64,000 bases of DNA, taken from NCBI GenBank assembly GCA_038501625.1, contig JAZAYU010000037.1, positions 2,790,001 to 2,854,000 of the forward strand, written 5' to 3'. Every line of letters starts with the position of its first letter. The first letter of the stretch is position 1. Of the stretch, positions 1 through 13,300 are shown one piece after another. Position numbers and translations under genes: made by a program. Source of the DNA: Corbicula japonica. Its lineage: Eukaryota > Mollusca > Bivalvia > Venerida > Cyrenidae. The notes below the pieces were generated by a model. It ran no database searches and was not told where the DNA came from. It saw only the letters and a program-made list of their open reading frames with translations.

Positions 1-39
1 ACAAAAAATGTAACCTCTACTGCGTTAACAAAATTTACC

Positions 40-75
<36 letters not shown>

Positions 76-201
76 TAAAAAGGCCCATAACTCAGCCAAA
101 AATAATCCGATCAGAAATTCCTTTGAATATGCACAAAAAGTCTTGGTGACAAACAATCCTGTGAAGTTTCAATGAAATCCCTCAAGCGGTTTCAGTTTAC
201 G

Positions 202-256
<55 letters not shown>

Positions 257-634
257 TAAAAAGGTCCATAACTCCGCCAAAAATAATCCGATCAGAAATT
301 CCTTCGGATATGCACATCTACAATTGGTGAAAAACATTCCTGTGAAGTTTCAATGAAATCCCTCAAGCGGTTTGGGAGAAGAAGCGAGGACAAGATTTTG
401 CTTAAAAGGGCCATAACTCAGCCAAAAATAATCCGAGCAGAAATTCCTGACGATATGCACAACTAGGCTTGGTGACAAACATTCCTGTGAAGTTTCAAAG
501 AAATCCCTCAAGCGGTTTATGAGGAGAAGCGAGGACAAGATTATTTCGGACAGACGGAAAGACGGAGGGACGGATGGACAGACGGACGGACGGACAGTGC
601 GATTACTATATGCCTCCCTTCGGGGGCATAATAA
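1..634 (+). repeat. Helentron-like element, truncated by window edge, with telomere-like arrays
   Basis: Three tandem units sharing the CCATAACTC...TCAAGCGGTTT core begin near 85, 266 and 411. They are followed by an ACGG/GACGG-type microsatellite (about 548-597) and an ATGCCTCCCTTCGGGGGCAT end (611-630). This order matches the pearl/CvA-type bivalve elements classed with Helentrons. (TTAGGG)n arrays lie in the first two units at about 41-76 and 204-256. Confidence 0.7.
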
Positions 635-1104
635 AAAGGGACACAACTAAGACAAATTACGGACAGCAGTAATGAAAATTGGCCCTTTGATAACTACTGT
701 CAGACAACAATGTGAAGTTTCAAAGCTGTCCCTTAAATGGGTAATGAGGGAAAGAAGACTGTAACAAATGACTTCATAACTACAACAGTTAAAGAAACCC
801 ACAATGCACACCACATGAGTCTACAACATAAGCTTATTTGTCTGTTACTTTAAGAATTGTTTGTCTCTGACACACAAAAACTGAGCAATAAGTCAAGCAT
901 ATATGGCTATGCTAGCTGGAATCTTAGCAACAATTACTATGACAGTGAAAAAGTACAGGATTTTAGTAGAGCAGTGAAACAAGCTACATGCTGAGGAATC
1001 ATGTTAATTATGGAGGATTAATATCCCATGTTTTAATGACAAACAGGAGAAACTAAACCTGTGCAATGTCAATTTGGTGTCTTTCTTAAATGTGTACTCA
1101 AAAC

Positions 1105-1285
1105 GGCATATTACAAGGGTAAATAAGACAGTAAACTGTTACTGGGAAGGACATATTACAGGGGTAAATAAGACAGTGCACTGTTACTGGGAAGGACATA
1201 TTACAGGGGTAAATAAGACAGTGCACTGTCACTGGAAAGGACATATTACAGGGGTTTATATGACAGGGTGCTGTTGGTGGAAATG
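1105..1285 (+). repeat. 45-bp minisatellite, 4 copies
   Basis: CATATTACA... units start at 1107, 1152, 1197 and 1242. The period is a multiple of three and opens spurious frames on both strands. Confidence 0.9.
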
Positions 1286-1309
1286 ACAGTGTTGTGGAAG
1301 TTGACATAC

Positions 1310-1375
1310 CTTGCTGAGCCCTATCCTATAGTTGAGCTTGTCTATATCCAGGTTCTCCAAGATCTGCAGCACCGC
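1310..1375 (-). CDS. MYO18A: Myo18 exon: end of converter, last exon in window
   Basis: 22 codons, phase 0/0 (GTTTTCAG/GCG ... AGCAAG/GTATGT). Encodes [20 protein letters not shown] then SK, aligning with AVEELLECLDL...GLSR before VFF in vertebrates. The rest of the gene continues off the left edge. A 4-copy 45-bp minisatellite sits 24 bp past its donor. Confidence 0.9.
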
Positions 1376-4300
1376 CTGAAAACAACAACATCAACATGAA
1401 AACTTAGCTAATACTGAAGTCTGTAAATTATTTAAGGAATGGATTGATAGATTACAAGAATTACAATTTACTTTCATGCCCAGAAAAAGACATTTTGTTT
1501 TCATCTCTTAAAATGTGTGTTGTACATCAAGCTGCCATGCCTACAACTGTCTAGAGGCACAAAACAAGAAAATCTGTGAGCTCATGCTCACTAGTGATAC
1601 CCCCGCTGTGTGAAATATTACTTTCAAAATGTAATTTGCATTTTTCAATAAAGATGCCCTTTGGTTTATGTAATGCACCTATATAGTGATAAAGATACCC
1701 TTTATAGTAAAAAAATAAACTAAAAATAGTCCGTAAACATAAAGTAGATGAGCAAGGAGCATAAAATTGCTTAACACCATAAAGGACTTTAGGAAAAAGC
1801 AATATGCAAAACATCAAGCATCTGCATGTTATAGTTGCTTAGAAAACTGTGAGGGAAATTCTGCATGTTTGTCATCTATTTGTAAAAAATCTAAATATTT
1901 GGTAAACAGGAAGTTGATGAGCAAGGAGCATAAAATTGCTTTACACCATATGGGACTATAGGATAAAGCAATATACAAAACATCAGGCAGCTGCATGCTA
2001 TGGTTGCTTAGAAAACTGCGACAGAAATTGTGCATGTTTGTCATCTATGTGTAAAAATCTAAGTATTCGGTAAACAGGAAGTAGGTGAGCAAGGCACATA
2101 AAATCACTTTACACCATATGGGACTATAGGATAAAGCAATATGCAAAACATCAGGCTGCTACAAGTTGTAGTTGCTTAGAAAACTGTGATGGAAATTGTG
2201 CATGTTTGTCATCTATGTGTACAAATCTAAGTATTCGGTAAACAGGAAGGAAGTGAGCAAGGAGCATAAAATCGCTTTACACCATATGGGACTATAGGAT
2301 TAAGCATTATGCAAAATATCAGGCTGCTGCATGTTGTATTTGCATAGAAAACTGCAACAGAAATTGCGCATGTTAGTCATTTATGTGTAAAAATCAAAAT
2401 ATTTGGTAAACAGGAAGTTGATGAGCAAGGAGCATAAAATCACTTTACACCATATGGGACTATAGGATAAAGCAATATGCAAAACATCAGGCAGCTGCAT
2501 GTTATGGTTGCTTAGAAAACTGCGACAGAAATTGTGCATGTTTGTCATCTATGTGTAAAAATCTAAGTATTCTGTAAACAGGAAGTAGGTGAGCAAGGCG
2601 CATAAAATCGCTTTACACCATATGGGACTATAGGATAAAGCATTATGCAAAATATCAGGATGCTACATGTTGTAGTTGCTTAGAAAACTGTGACGGAAAA
2701 TTAACATGCCCTTTGGTTGATGTAATGCACCTTTCTAGTAACAAAACCAACAAGAGCTGTCAGAGGAGACAGCATGCTCGACTATTCGAATCATTTGAAA
2801 CAAATGCAATTTGAAGATTAAAACAGTAACAACTATGGCCATACATTCATGTGCAATCAGTAAAAATATTAACAAATATTAACAAGTGAATGGTAAGGGA
2901 AAAATTCATTTCAAATAACAGAAATAATTTCATAATGTACCATAAATATTAAACTGAAAAGGGGAATAACTATGAAATATTTCTGAAGTTGTTAGAAAAC
3001 TTGTTAGAAATTTTTTTATTAGAGATATTTACTTTTAGTCAATTATCAATCACTTCAGTAATGTTACAGAAAAGAACTGACCTAAAGGCATGGAAATGGT
3101 ACACGACTCACCAGCTTGTCATGGTGAACATTTCTGGCAAGTTACTATATTCCTAATGTATTTAAAACCCTGACAAGAAAATTCTATTTTAGTAGCAGTG
3201 ACCTTGGACCTACAGGCATGGGCATGGTACGGGACACACCAACTTGTCATGATGACCATTTGTGTCAAGTTATTTTGAAATCACTCTATTCCTAACGAAG
3301 TTACAGCCCGGACAAGAGAATTCTATTTTTAGTAACAGTGACCTTGACCTACAGGCATGGTCATGGTATGGGATACAACACCCTGTCATTGTGAACAATT
3401 GTGCCAAGTTATTTTGAAATCCGTCCATTTATAATGAAGTTACATCCCGGACAAGAAAATTCTGTTTTAAGTAACAGTGACCTGGACCTTCAGGCTTGGG
3501 TATTGTGTGGACACACTGCCTTGTCATAGTGAACGTTTGTGCAAAGTTATTTTGAAATCCCTCCATTCATAACAAAGTAACAGCACGGACAAGAGAATTC
3601 TATTTTTTGTAAGATTGACTTTGACCTTTGACCTACAGGCATGGGCATGGTACGCGACACACCACCCTGTCATAGTGAACATTTGTGTCAAGTTATTTCG
3701 AAATCCCTCCATTCAAAACAAAGTTACAGCCTGGACAAGAAAATTCTATTTTTAGTAACAGTCACCTTGACCTTGGATCTACAGCCATGGGTATTGTGCG
3801 GACACACAGCCTTGTCATTGTGAACATTTGTGTCAAGTTATATTGAAATCCCTCCATTCATAACAAAGTTACAGCCCGGACAAGAAAATTCTATTTTTTG
3901 TAACAGTGACCTTGACCTTCGACCTACAGGCATAGGTATTGTACGCGACACACCGCCTTGTCATGGTGAACATTTGTGCCAAGTTATTTTGAAATCCCTC
4001 CATTAATAATGAAGTTAAGGGCCAAGTGTATATTTTGCTTAACACAAAATGTAAGTGGAAAAGGGGCATAATTTGAAAAATATTGAAAGCAGGGTTATGG
4101 GTCTTGTTGGTTATGATGTAGATTTTGATGGTGAAAATATATTTCAAGTTTCAAGGCAATATCTCAAGTAGTTTTGAAGTTATGGGCAAAATGCATATTT
4201 TGCTTAACACAAAATATAAGAAAAAAGGGGCATAACTTGAAATATATTGACAGCAGAGTTATGGGTCTTGTTGGTAATGATGTAGAATTTGATGGTGAAT

Positions 4301-7300
4301 ATATATTCCAAATTTCAAGTTGATATCTCCAGTAGTTTATAAGTTATGGACCAAAGTGCATATTTTCCTTAACGCAAAATTTAAGTGAAAAAGGGGCATA
4401 ACTTAAAAAATATTTGTAGCAGAGTTATGGGTCTTGTTGGTAATGATGTAGAATTTGATGGTGAATATATATTTCAAGTTTGAAGTTGATATCATAAGTA
4501 GTTTTTAAGTTATGGACCAAAGTGCATATTTTGTTTAACGGACGGAGCCGCCGAGGCCGACGCCGACACCGGGGTGAGTAGGATAGCTCCCCTATTCTTC
4601 GAATAGTCGAGCTAATAATAAAAATATTCAGCAAACAGGAAGTAGATGAGCAAGGAGCATGAAATTGCTTTACACCATATGGGACTATAGGATAAAGCAA
4701 CATGCAAAATATCAGGCTGCTGCATGTTATAGTTGCTTAGAAAACTGCGACGGAAAATTAACATGCCTTTTGGTCTATGTAATGCACCTTTATAGTAACA
4801 AAATCTAAAAATATGCAGCAAACAGGAAGTAGATGAGCAAGGAGCATAAAATCGCTTTACACCATATGGGACTATAGGATGAAGAAAAATGCAAAATATC
4901 AGGCTGCTGCATGTTATAGTTGCTGAGAAAAGTGCGACGAAAAATTTTGTAACGGACGGACGGACGGATGCACGCACGCACGCACGCACGCACGGACAAG
5001 GGTAAAACAGTATACCCCCCTCTTCTTCGAAGTGGGGGTATAATAAGCATGCCCATGTAAAATTTGTCATAGTGAAAACCTCAAGAAAATCATTAACTGC
5101 TTTGTTGCTTATTCCTTTTTCTTATCATCTATTACGTTTGATTATTACTCTGGTAATACCAGTTTTACATTAAAAGCTTGGTGGTGAATTACACAGTGTC
5201 GGCTATTGAAAATAACATCAATATACAAAAGATTTACAAGTCCCTGAAAGTCTGACATAAGGATCTGACAACCTTATTTTTTAAATATCTCAAACTCCTG
5301 TGTATGTCCCACTGTGTGTGCACACTAAGGTCACTAGTTTACCACAAACATCAAATTCTATATGTTACAATCCTAGCCAGTTAACAGTCCCTTTTATAGG
5401 AGTTTATCTGTTCAATTAGTACCTTAAACTTCAAACAGAATAAATTTCCACTTCGCTAAAAGAAATTTCCTTTTTGTAGCAATTTTAAAAGAACAAGCAT
5501 TGTGTGACAGGAACTATATAGTCCTTGTGTAAGCTTCCAAGTTTTAACAACATGTTAATGTATTCTTTAACTATTTAAAATCCAGACTGGACCTAATAAA
5601 TCTTCAAAGAATAAGTCTTTATTCAAGATTATTCATTCTAACAAGGGATGGCATTGCAATAACTTGTTGTAACCAAGATATGAGTTCATTATCACAGTGT
5701 ATCTATTTACTCAAGCTGGGACCTTGTAAGGACTGGCAGAGTTAAATGTACAATTGTATCTGTAAGGTGCTGACAGGAGCACTATTCTGTTGACTTAATG
5801 CCACAGTTATATTTCGACATTACAATGGTAGCCTTATACTGTATGGATAACAACTCTATCTTATTTACTAATGATCACTGATAACACACTCTGAATGAAT
5901 GCTCAATAAATAATAACATACAACACTGTACAGTATTGACACTTTGATTAATTTGAAAAAAAAAAGAATACATGCCATCTATGATAATTTTGGAAAAACA
6001 TTGTTTCCTTAAACTCGCAAAAATACGAATCAGTGAATAAAGCTTTTGTTTATCAACAGCCTGGGCTAAAGATTAATAAAATTGTGATTAGAAACCAGTC
6101 ACTATTTCAGCCAATCAGATCCTTGAGATTTGAGACTGGTTTCCATTTTCAGTTTTATAATCTTGGAGCCTGGGGTAATACATAACTTGAGATAAATTAA
6201 TAGTCATAAAGTTATGTTGTACGACTGAAACATTAAAGAAACTATGCAATAAATTGTAGTCCTTTTATGTAATACACATTTACAGTGTACAAAAGAAATG
6301 CCATTGTGTAGAAATGTCTAAATAAATAATCAACTAATTTCAACACTTGCTGTAAAAAATAAACTTGCACACTTTCTTTTTCCATCCACTAAGTATAGAT
6401 TTAATGATATAGCAAGGACATATTGTTTTATATTTGTTGTTAATATTGTAAAATTGTTAAAAACAACACTTTAAAAACAATGTTTAAAATATACTCACTG
6501 GTTTTTCACCCATGTCTTTAGTTGGTCGAACATTTGGTGGTATGAGACCCTCAAACTTCTGAATAAACTCTCCGAATGTAATATGATCAGGAAAACCTAC
6601 AAAAACAACGCAAATGTTTTTATCATATTCAAAGAATAAACCTGCCTAGATCTATATACAAGTATCAATATTCTGTTGATATGTTGGCTCAGTGAGGGGC
6701 TCAGACAGGAAGGCAGAAAACACCCACACCCCCATCCACTTAACACAGGTTCATCTGACCAGATTCCATTATGATGAAAGAGGAAACATTATTTTTACAT
6801 TTACCATCAACCCTTTACTTCATGTTTGCAAACAGTGAAGATCCAGATCAGCTAGCATATCTGGATCTTCACTTTTCACTTCTTGGTCAGATATAACCTA
6901 ATAAATCAAAAAGTAGTAAAACTCACAATTGACTCTGACTGACCTTTATTCAAACAGTGGCAAATTTATAACATGGAGTGAGTAGATAATTTTCATATGG
7001 TTAAATCCATAAACCTACCTTGTCTATGTATCCTGACAGATTCCAGAATCTCGCTGCCCCTGAACTGTGCTCGGACTAGGGTGACGTTCATGAGGATGTC
7101 ATCAGGTTTCTCGGGCGTCATGTCAGCCAGGTTCCTGAGCTCACAGAGCCCAGCATTTGCTTGAGGTAACATACAATGGATGAAATGACACTTCGTTTTC
7201 CTCAAGGTCTCTATTATAGTGTCCTGTGGAGGATAAAACAATGTGATTTTATCAAAAAAGCCTCAATCCAATAGAAATAAGTTCTTAATAGGTTATACAT

Positions 7301-10300
7301 GTATATACATCACTTTAAACTCGATGTATGAACAGATCGTTGGAAAGAGAAACTGATGGGGATGAGGATGCATTGCAATATTTCGTATTACATATTTTAT
7401 ATTAATATACAATAAAAACATAAATATACAGAAGAATGGAAAATCTGGCATAAAAGTGAACAATAAAATACATGTTACCAATAGAAATGACGGAATACAA
7501 ATGAATATAAAATACATACTTTCATTTATTTATTTTTTTATAGGCGAATGACCTTTGTTTCAAAATGGAGGAAACTTTGAGAAAATCCCAGTTTTCAATT
7601 CATATGTTCTTGCAGAAAGTCCATTTGAGAAATTATCAAACTTCTGTCTGACAAACAAACATGGTTAAAATATGACTTACCACCTGGAACTTGACTTGCA
7701 GACACATGGATCGTTTCTTGAGCCCGGCTGTACCGGACATAAATGTTCTCCTCATGCTGCCCACCCTGCGCAGTGAAGTGGACCCTTCCATGCCTACTAT
7801 AGATCCACTCACCATACCACCTACAGGGGCCTTCACACTGTTGAACAGCTCCTTGATGTTTGCCCTGTGTGCAAAGATAATGTAATTACAATCATTCTCC
7901 ATTACTTTATTAATGATTATATGACTTATTACATCTGCAAACAGTGTAGATCAAGATCAGCTGCAACATCTGTGCAGTCTGATCAGGATCTACATTGTTT
8001 ACTTTTAGATTTGTTAGGTTTTTTCTGACCAAAAAGCAAACAGTTTAGATCCTGATGTGCCGGCTGATCTATACCTTTACTGTTAACCCATACGATAAAA
8101 GTTGCTTAGAGTGAGGAAAGGGTTAATGAGAAATTTAAGATTTTACTATGTTTTATTACATATTTAAAGTATATATTCTGATGAAAACAATTTTTAACCC
8201 TAACAATAACTTTTGAGTTGATTTTGTTTCTAATCTAGTAAAAAGTTTGGATTATAGTTTCTATAAAAATTATCTTCAAAATCTGTCAAGAAGAGTAAAT
8301 GATATCCTCAACTATGAAAAATCAGTGAAACTGATTTTAAAATGCTCCTTGAAGAAAAGCAGGGACAAAGGAATGGTGCTATAATAAACTATTTAAGGCA
8401 AGCCATAACCAAGTAAATGAAAAATCATACAAGCCGTGTTCTAAATCATTCTATATTTATCTTCAAAGGGTCATAACTCTTTAAAATTAAAACTGAATGT
8501 ATTAGTAAGGACAAGAAAACATTTGAGAAGTATACTTTTATGTTGCCGCATGTTAAAGTTCTCACAATTGTCAGTATTTTATGTATTTTCCTATAAAGAA
8601 CTTACTTTTTGGAGTCTTGGAGCACCTGTGTGGCCACCTTGGCGATGGGGTTCTCTCTGCACACCTTGAGCCAGCCACTGGCATTGTACTGCACAGGGTT
8701 TGTGCCCTGGAAGTGGTTCAGGATGAAAGTGTTCCCTAATGACGAGGCCTTCCTTAGCAAACTGTCACCTGCACAAGTTAAATACATGTACTTCACACCA
8801 GCAAAATCTCAAGATCAATGGTTTAAGACCATTACAGTCTTAAAGACCAGAATGTAATAAAATCAAAAAATGACTGTAATACACTCAAATCTTGGTCATT
8901 ATATAGAATTTTCGAATAAATATTTCATTTATTGCTAATTATGTTGTTTTGTTGTTTTTCGCAAATACAACCACTGGTTGTCTGCCATTAATACAGTCTT
9001 AGATAAACATTGAACAATTGCTATATTGTATGGATAAAGTTTACTCAAAATTCATTTATAATTTTGATACAAGAAACCATTATAGAAAAGAAACCGTGTT
9101 TTAAAAACATGTTTAAAACTTTTTTTCTTCATCTTTGCTTGAAATATTTTTAACCTGCTTACAAAGACAACCTGTGACAAAACAAAAAAACATGTCCTTT
9201 TCTATTTCAACTGGTGGTCTTAATCATAGATTTGAATTACTATGAATCACAGTAAATTCTTACGTTTGACTTTTTGTTCTCCGTGGTAACTGAAGAACCT
9301 GTCCATGAAGGAGTCTTCTGTAGCCCCTGGAAATATTGCTTCCTCGTCAAGGATCCATAACAACCCCTTCTTCTCAGCCTCGCGCACCTCTGGGTTAGAT
9401 GTCCTCACCTGCAATATCACATTCATATATATATAATTATTTTACAATGAAATCTTATTTCCTATAAAATATTAAAGACTCTATCCACAGCTTGAATCAT
9501 CAAACTTCAAATTCTTATCCATTGAACAATTATTGGCGCTAGTAAAAAAAACAACAACAATTTTCAGTACAGTTCAGAATAATCACTAACAGGGTAATCA
9601 AACACATTGTTTATGGGGTTTCCTAAGAAAGTAAATCAGTAGATGTGTATCATAATGTTTTACAATTTTGTATCCATAAATAAAATGAATAGCTTTACAA
9701 ATATAATTTTTTCAACTTTACTTCAAATACTCTACTAACTAAAAGCAGTTTTTTTAACTAAAGCTAATACAGTCAGTATAAAACCTTTACTCCATATATA
9801 TACAGGGGTTTTATCACATGTGCAATGGATCCAGATCTGCTGGCACATCTGTGCCATCTAATCTTGATCTACATTGGTTGCTACTTTATCAGAAGTAACC
9901 TAAAGAATCAAAAGCAGGTAGTGCAGATCCTGATCAGACAGCACACATGTGCCAGCTGATCTGGATATACACTGTTTACCCATGGGATAACAGCCATACA
10001 CCATGGAGTAAAGGGTTCAAGCATATTTTTAACTGTGGTCACCAATTTCGCATACCATGACTGAAATGTTATGTAACAGCAGATAGTTCTATTCTACTTG
10101 TGAACCCTTTTCCATGTGGAACTAAAATGTAAATCCACTCCATCAACACAAGTTGAAAAATTCCCCAAAATTAATGGGAACAAAATTCAAACACACAAAA
10201 TAATATTAAGCAAATATCCTTCGAATCAACAAAATTATTATAATTAAACATGTTCCAACAACAACAGTTAGAGAAAACAGAGAGAAATGGGCAGTGAGAG

Positions 10301-13300
10301 TACTTTTGCACTAATGTTGTATTGTTACGGGTTACACTTTCGCATATTTTTGTAATGTAATTTTTGCTTTCTATCTGAAAATTTGTCCAAGTGGAATTAA
10401 ATGATATCACAGTACACCATTCTAGTTGTTTCTTTTCATTCTTGTTTTGGGGAGCAATTCACCCTTTACTCTATGGATATGGTTTATATAACCCATGTGC
10501 AACCAGTGTAAATCCAGATCAACCTGAACATCAGTCAGTGGAGTCTAATCAGGATCTAACCTGGACTTCTTCATTCACTATGTTATTTCTAAGAAGAAAC
10601 AAACAGTGTAGATCCAAATCAGATTGCACAGATGTGCAGGTTGATCTGGATCTACACTGGTTGCACATGAGATATTAGACAAATCCATCGAGAAAATGAT
10701 TCAGATGCTAGATAAATAGAGATTCCACACACAATGCGAACACTTTGGGGAAATCAGACCTCTTTAGAGTAATCCCCTCTTCCCCATAATCTTCATGTTA
10801 AACCCTACATTGTTATTATTATAATGAGATAGTGGCTGAAGTAACTGAACATCAGCCAATCATGAGGATTCTGAGAGCCCTCAGCATAATTTGTGCAACC
10901 GTTCACTAAGTTATTGTGATCGTGCAGTTATAAGGAAAGTTGTATTTGCTGTTCCCTAGGCACTGTTGCTGCATAGTGCTAGTGTAAATCTGTGCCCTAA
11001 TCATTTATACCTGTAGACGGCATCAATAATCATATCTGAAAGTGATGTAATGTGCACACACACACTAATTTTCTGAAGATACCTTGTTGTAAGGCTACAC
11101 ATTAAAAACAGAACCAACATCCAACTATTTAACAAATTGTGTGAATTCATGGTTGTAGGAATATCTTACGACTTTTTTTCACCTTTTTTTTTACATGTGC
11201 ACTACCATATAGCAAACACAACTTGTTAAATAATTATTCTCCAAAAATTGTGTCCGAAGTAAGATTCATCATAAAAATGCTGTTACATAGACCTAGACTT
11301 CCTGTAAACAGTCTTGAATTGGAAAATAAGTTGCAGTCAAACCCCAATTCATATTGTAGTCAAAACCATAGTAACTGCATGAATACTATCTTTATTCAAT
11401 TCCTAAATGTCTGCCTGTGTTGACATATGAATATTGATAAATAACTGCTAACACAGTCAACTAACTGAAATTAATAACAGGTTGTTGTGAACACACAAAC
11501 AAATCACTGATTTCCATTGTGAGAGATGCAGAAGCAATTCCAGCCATCTAATTAGCTGTGGTATGTAAACTGCTTCCACCTAACACAGCAAGCAACAATG
11601 ACCTAATTCCCCCGGATACCTCATCTGTATCACCATGGTGATGAGAATGGTTGCCATGGGAATGACCCATGTTGCTAGGCTGACCTCCAGGAGGACACAG
11701 GTGCTGGTAAGATTTTAGACTAGAAGTAACTTTCACTGGGATTTTTGAGGCAAATCCCTGCATACTTGATGTGGAATGACTTCTGTGGGGTGACTGGCTG
11801 TGGCCTTGACATTTGTCCTTGAGGTCAGTCTCACTTGATGTGGACAGGCTTCTCTGTGGGCTCTGATGACCATGACCTTTAGTCTTATGCTGGTCATGGT
11901 TGTGTACATCTTGAGCGTGTCCATGCTTGGATGATTTTTTATCCTTAACCTCATGATAGCTTGATGGCCTTGACCTTGGCAGCTAAATGAGGTCAACGAG
12001 TCACAATATGATTTAGGCAGCATGTTTGCAATACTATCTGGCTATCAAATCTTACAATGTCTTGTAAACAAAGGCTCAGAAGGATTACAGCATCAGAGGA
12101 AAGTTTACTATTTGTAAGTCATGTTTATAAAAATTCTTTATATTTACCTATATATTTTCAAATGTTCATTAACATTGTATCTATTAACCCATGTCCATCC
12201 TACATACTGTCTTCTATATCCCAATAATTAACTTAACATTTAGGTTTTAGAAAATCTATTTTTATAGGAACATGCCCTGTTTTAATAAATCTGACTACAG
12301 GAAGAATGCAAGTGGAGCACAGTTTGGATTGTGATGTTTATGGGAATGTCTTATGTTTGTATGGTTAACCCTTTGCTCTATATAATTTACGCATTTTTAT
12401 GCTTGTGCGACCAGTGTAGATCCAGATCAGCTGGCACATCCATGCTGTCTGATCTGGATCTGCACTGGATGCTTTTTGGTCAGAAATAACGTAATAAATC
12501 AAAAAGCAAACAGTGCAGATCCTGATCAGATGCATGTGCTGGCTGATCTGAATCTACACTGTTTGCCCATGCCATAAGAGCATACATATGGAGGAAAAGG
12601 TTAATGTATCTGTGCATGATTTGGAGATGTTCTCTGGTTAACATGGATTCACTGGTTATAGAATTCATTAAACTGAACATACGGGATAAACAAAAGCCTA
12701 AAATGGAAAATAAAATGTCAGAAAATGAAGGCAACTTGGGTAATGTATAAAATATACTTCAATCCTTACAGGCAGAGTTGCAGGATTCTGAAAGCAAATA
12801 TCATAACATTTCAAAGATTTATAGAACAGAAAGAATTCTTTTCACTTGCTCAAGGACATCTTATTAAACTTAAATCTTAGCAGGCATTTGTCACTTAGAT
12901 GACAGGTTTAGACCCAGAAGAGAAAAGATCATTCACTATTCAGTCTATAATTATGTACTTAAAGAAATTCGAAACCCAACTTTTTTTTAAACATAAAATA
13001 TGTTTCGTGATTAAAGTTGCGTTTTTTATAATTGTTTACTATATTATGTGTACTTGAAGAGATTAGAAATGCAACTTCTTTAATCATTAAATGTATTTCT
13101 TGTTAAAAGAAGTTGCGTTTCTAATTCTTTTAAGTATATTTTCTACAAAATTTATAGACAATAGCTGGACTAGCTCGAATCTTGCAAGCAAAAAGTTGAG
13201 TCCATTTCATTTACTCAGCGGGTTAAAAGATAGCTTACTTCAATTCATCACTTGACCATCAATATAATTAAAACTGTCAGGTTTTCACAGGTGAAAGCAT

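Noticed and set aside
1074..1307. Frames of about 70 codons on both strands
   Set aside because: Produced by the 45-bp minisatellite.
4612..5070. 152-codon minus-strand frame with Cys/Val/Arg runs
   Set aside because: Runs through the ACGG/ACGC microsatellite and monomers of a Helentron-like element.
11548..12023. 96- and 71-codon frames in two different frames over the His-rich exon
   Set aside because: The true exon frame runs from an acceptor at 11982 to the donor at 11620; the 96-codon frame is a shadow and the 71-codon frame is only the 3' part starting at an internal ATG and running into the intron.
12480..12734. Minus-strand frame containing [19 protein letters not shown] residues
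   Set aside because: Translation of a GATC-palindrome MITE arm; the same peptide style appears at other copies (10391-10678, 26631-26852, 39459-39707).
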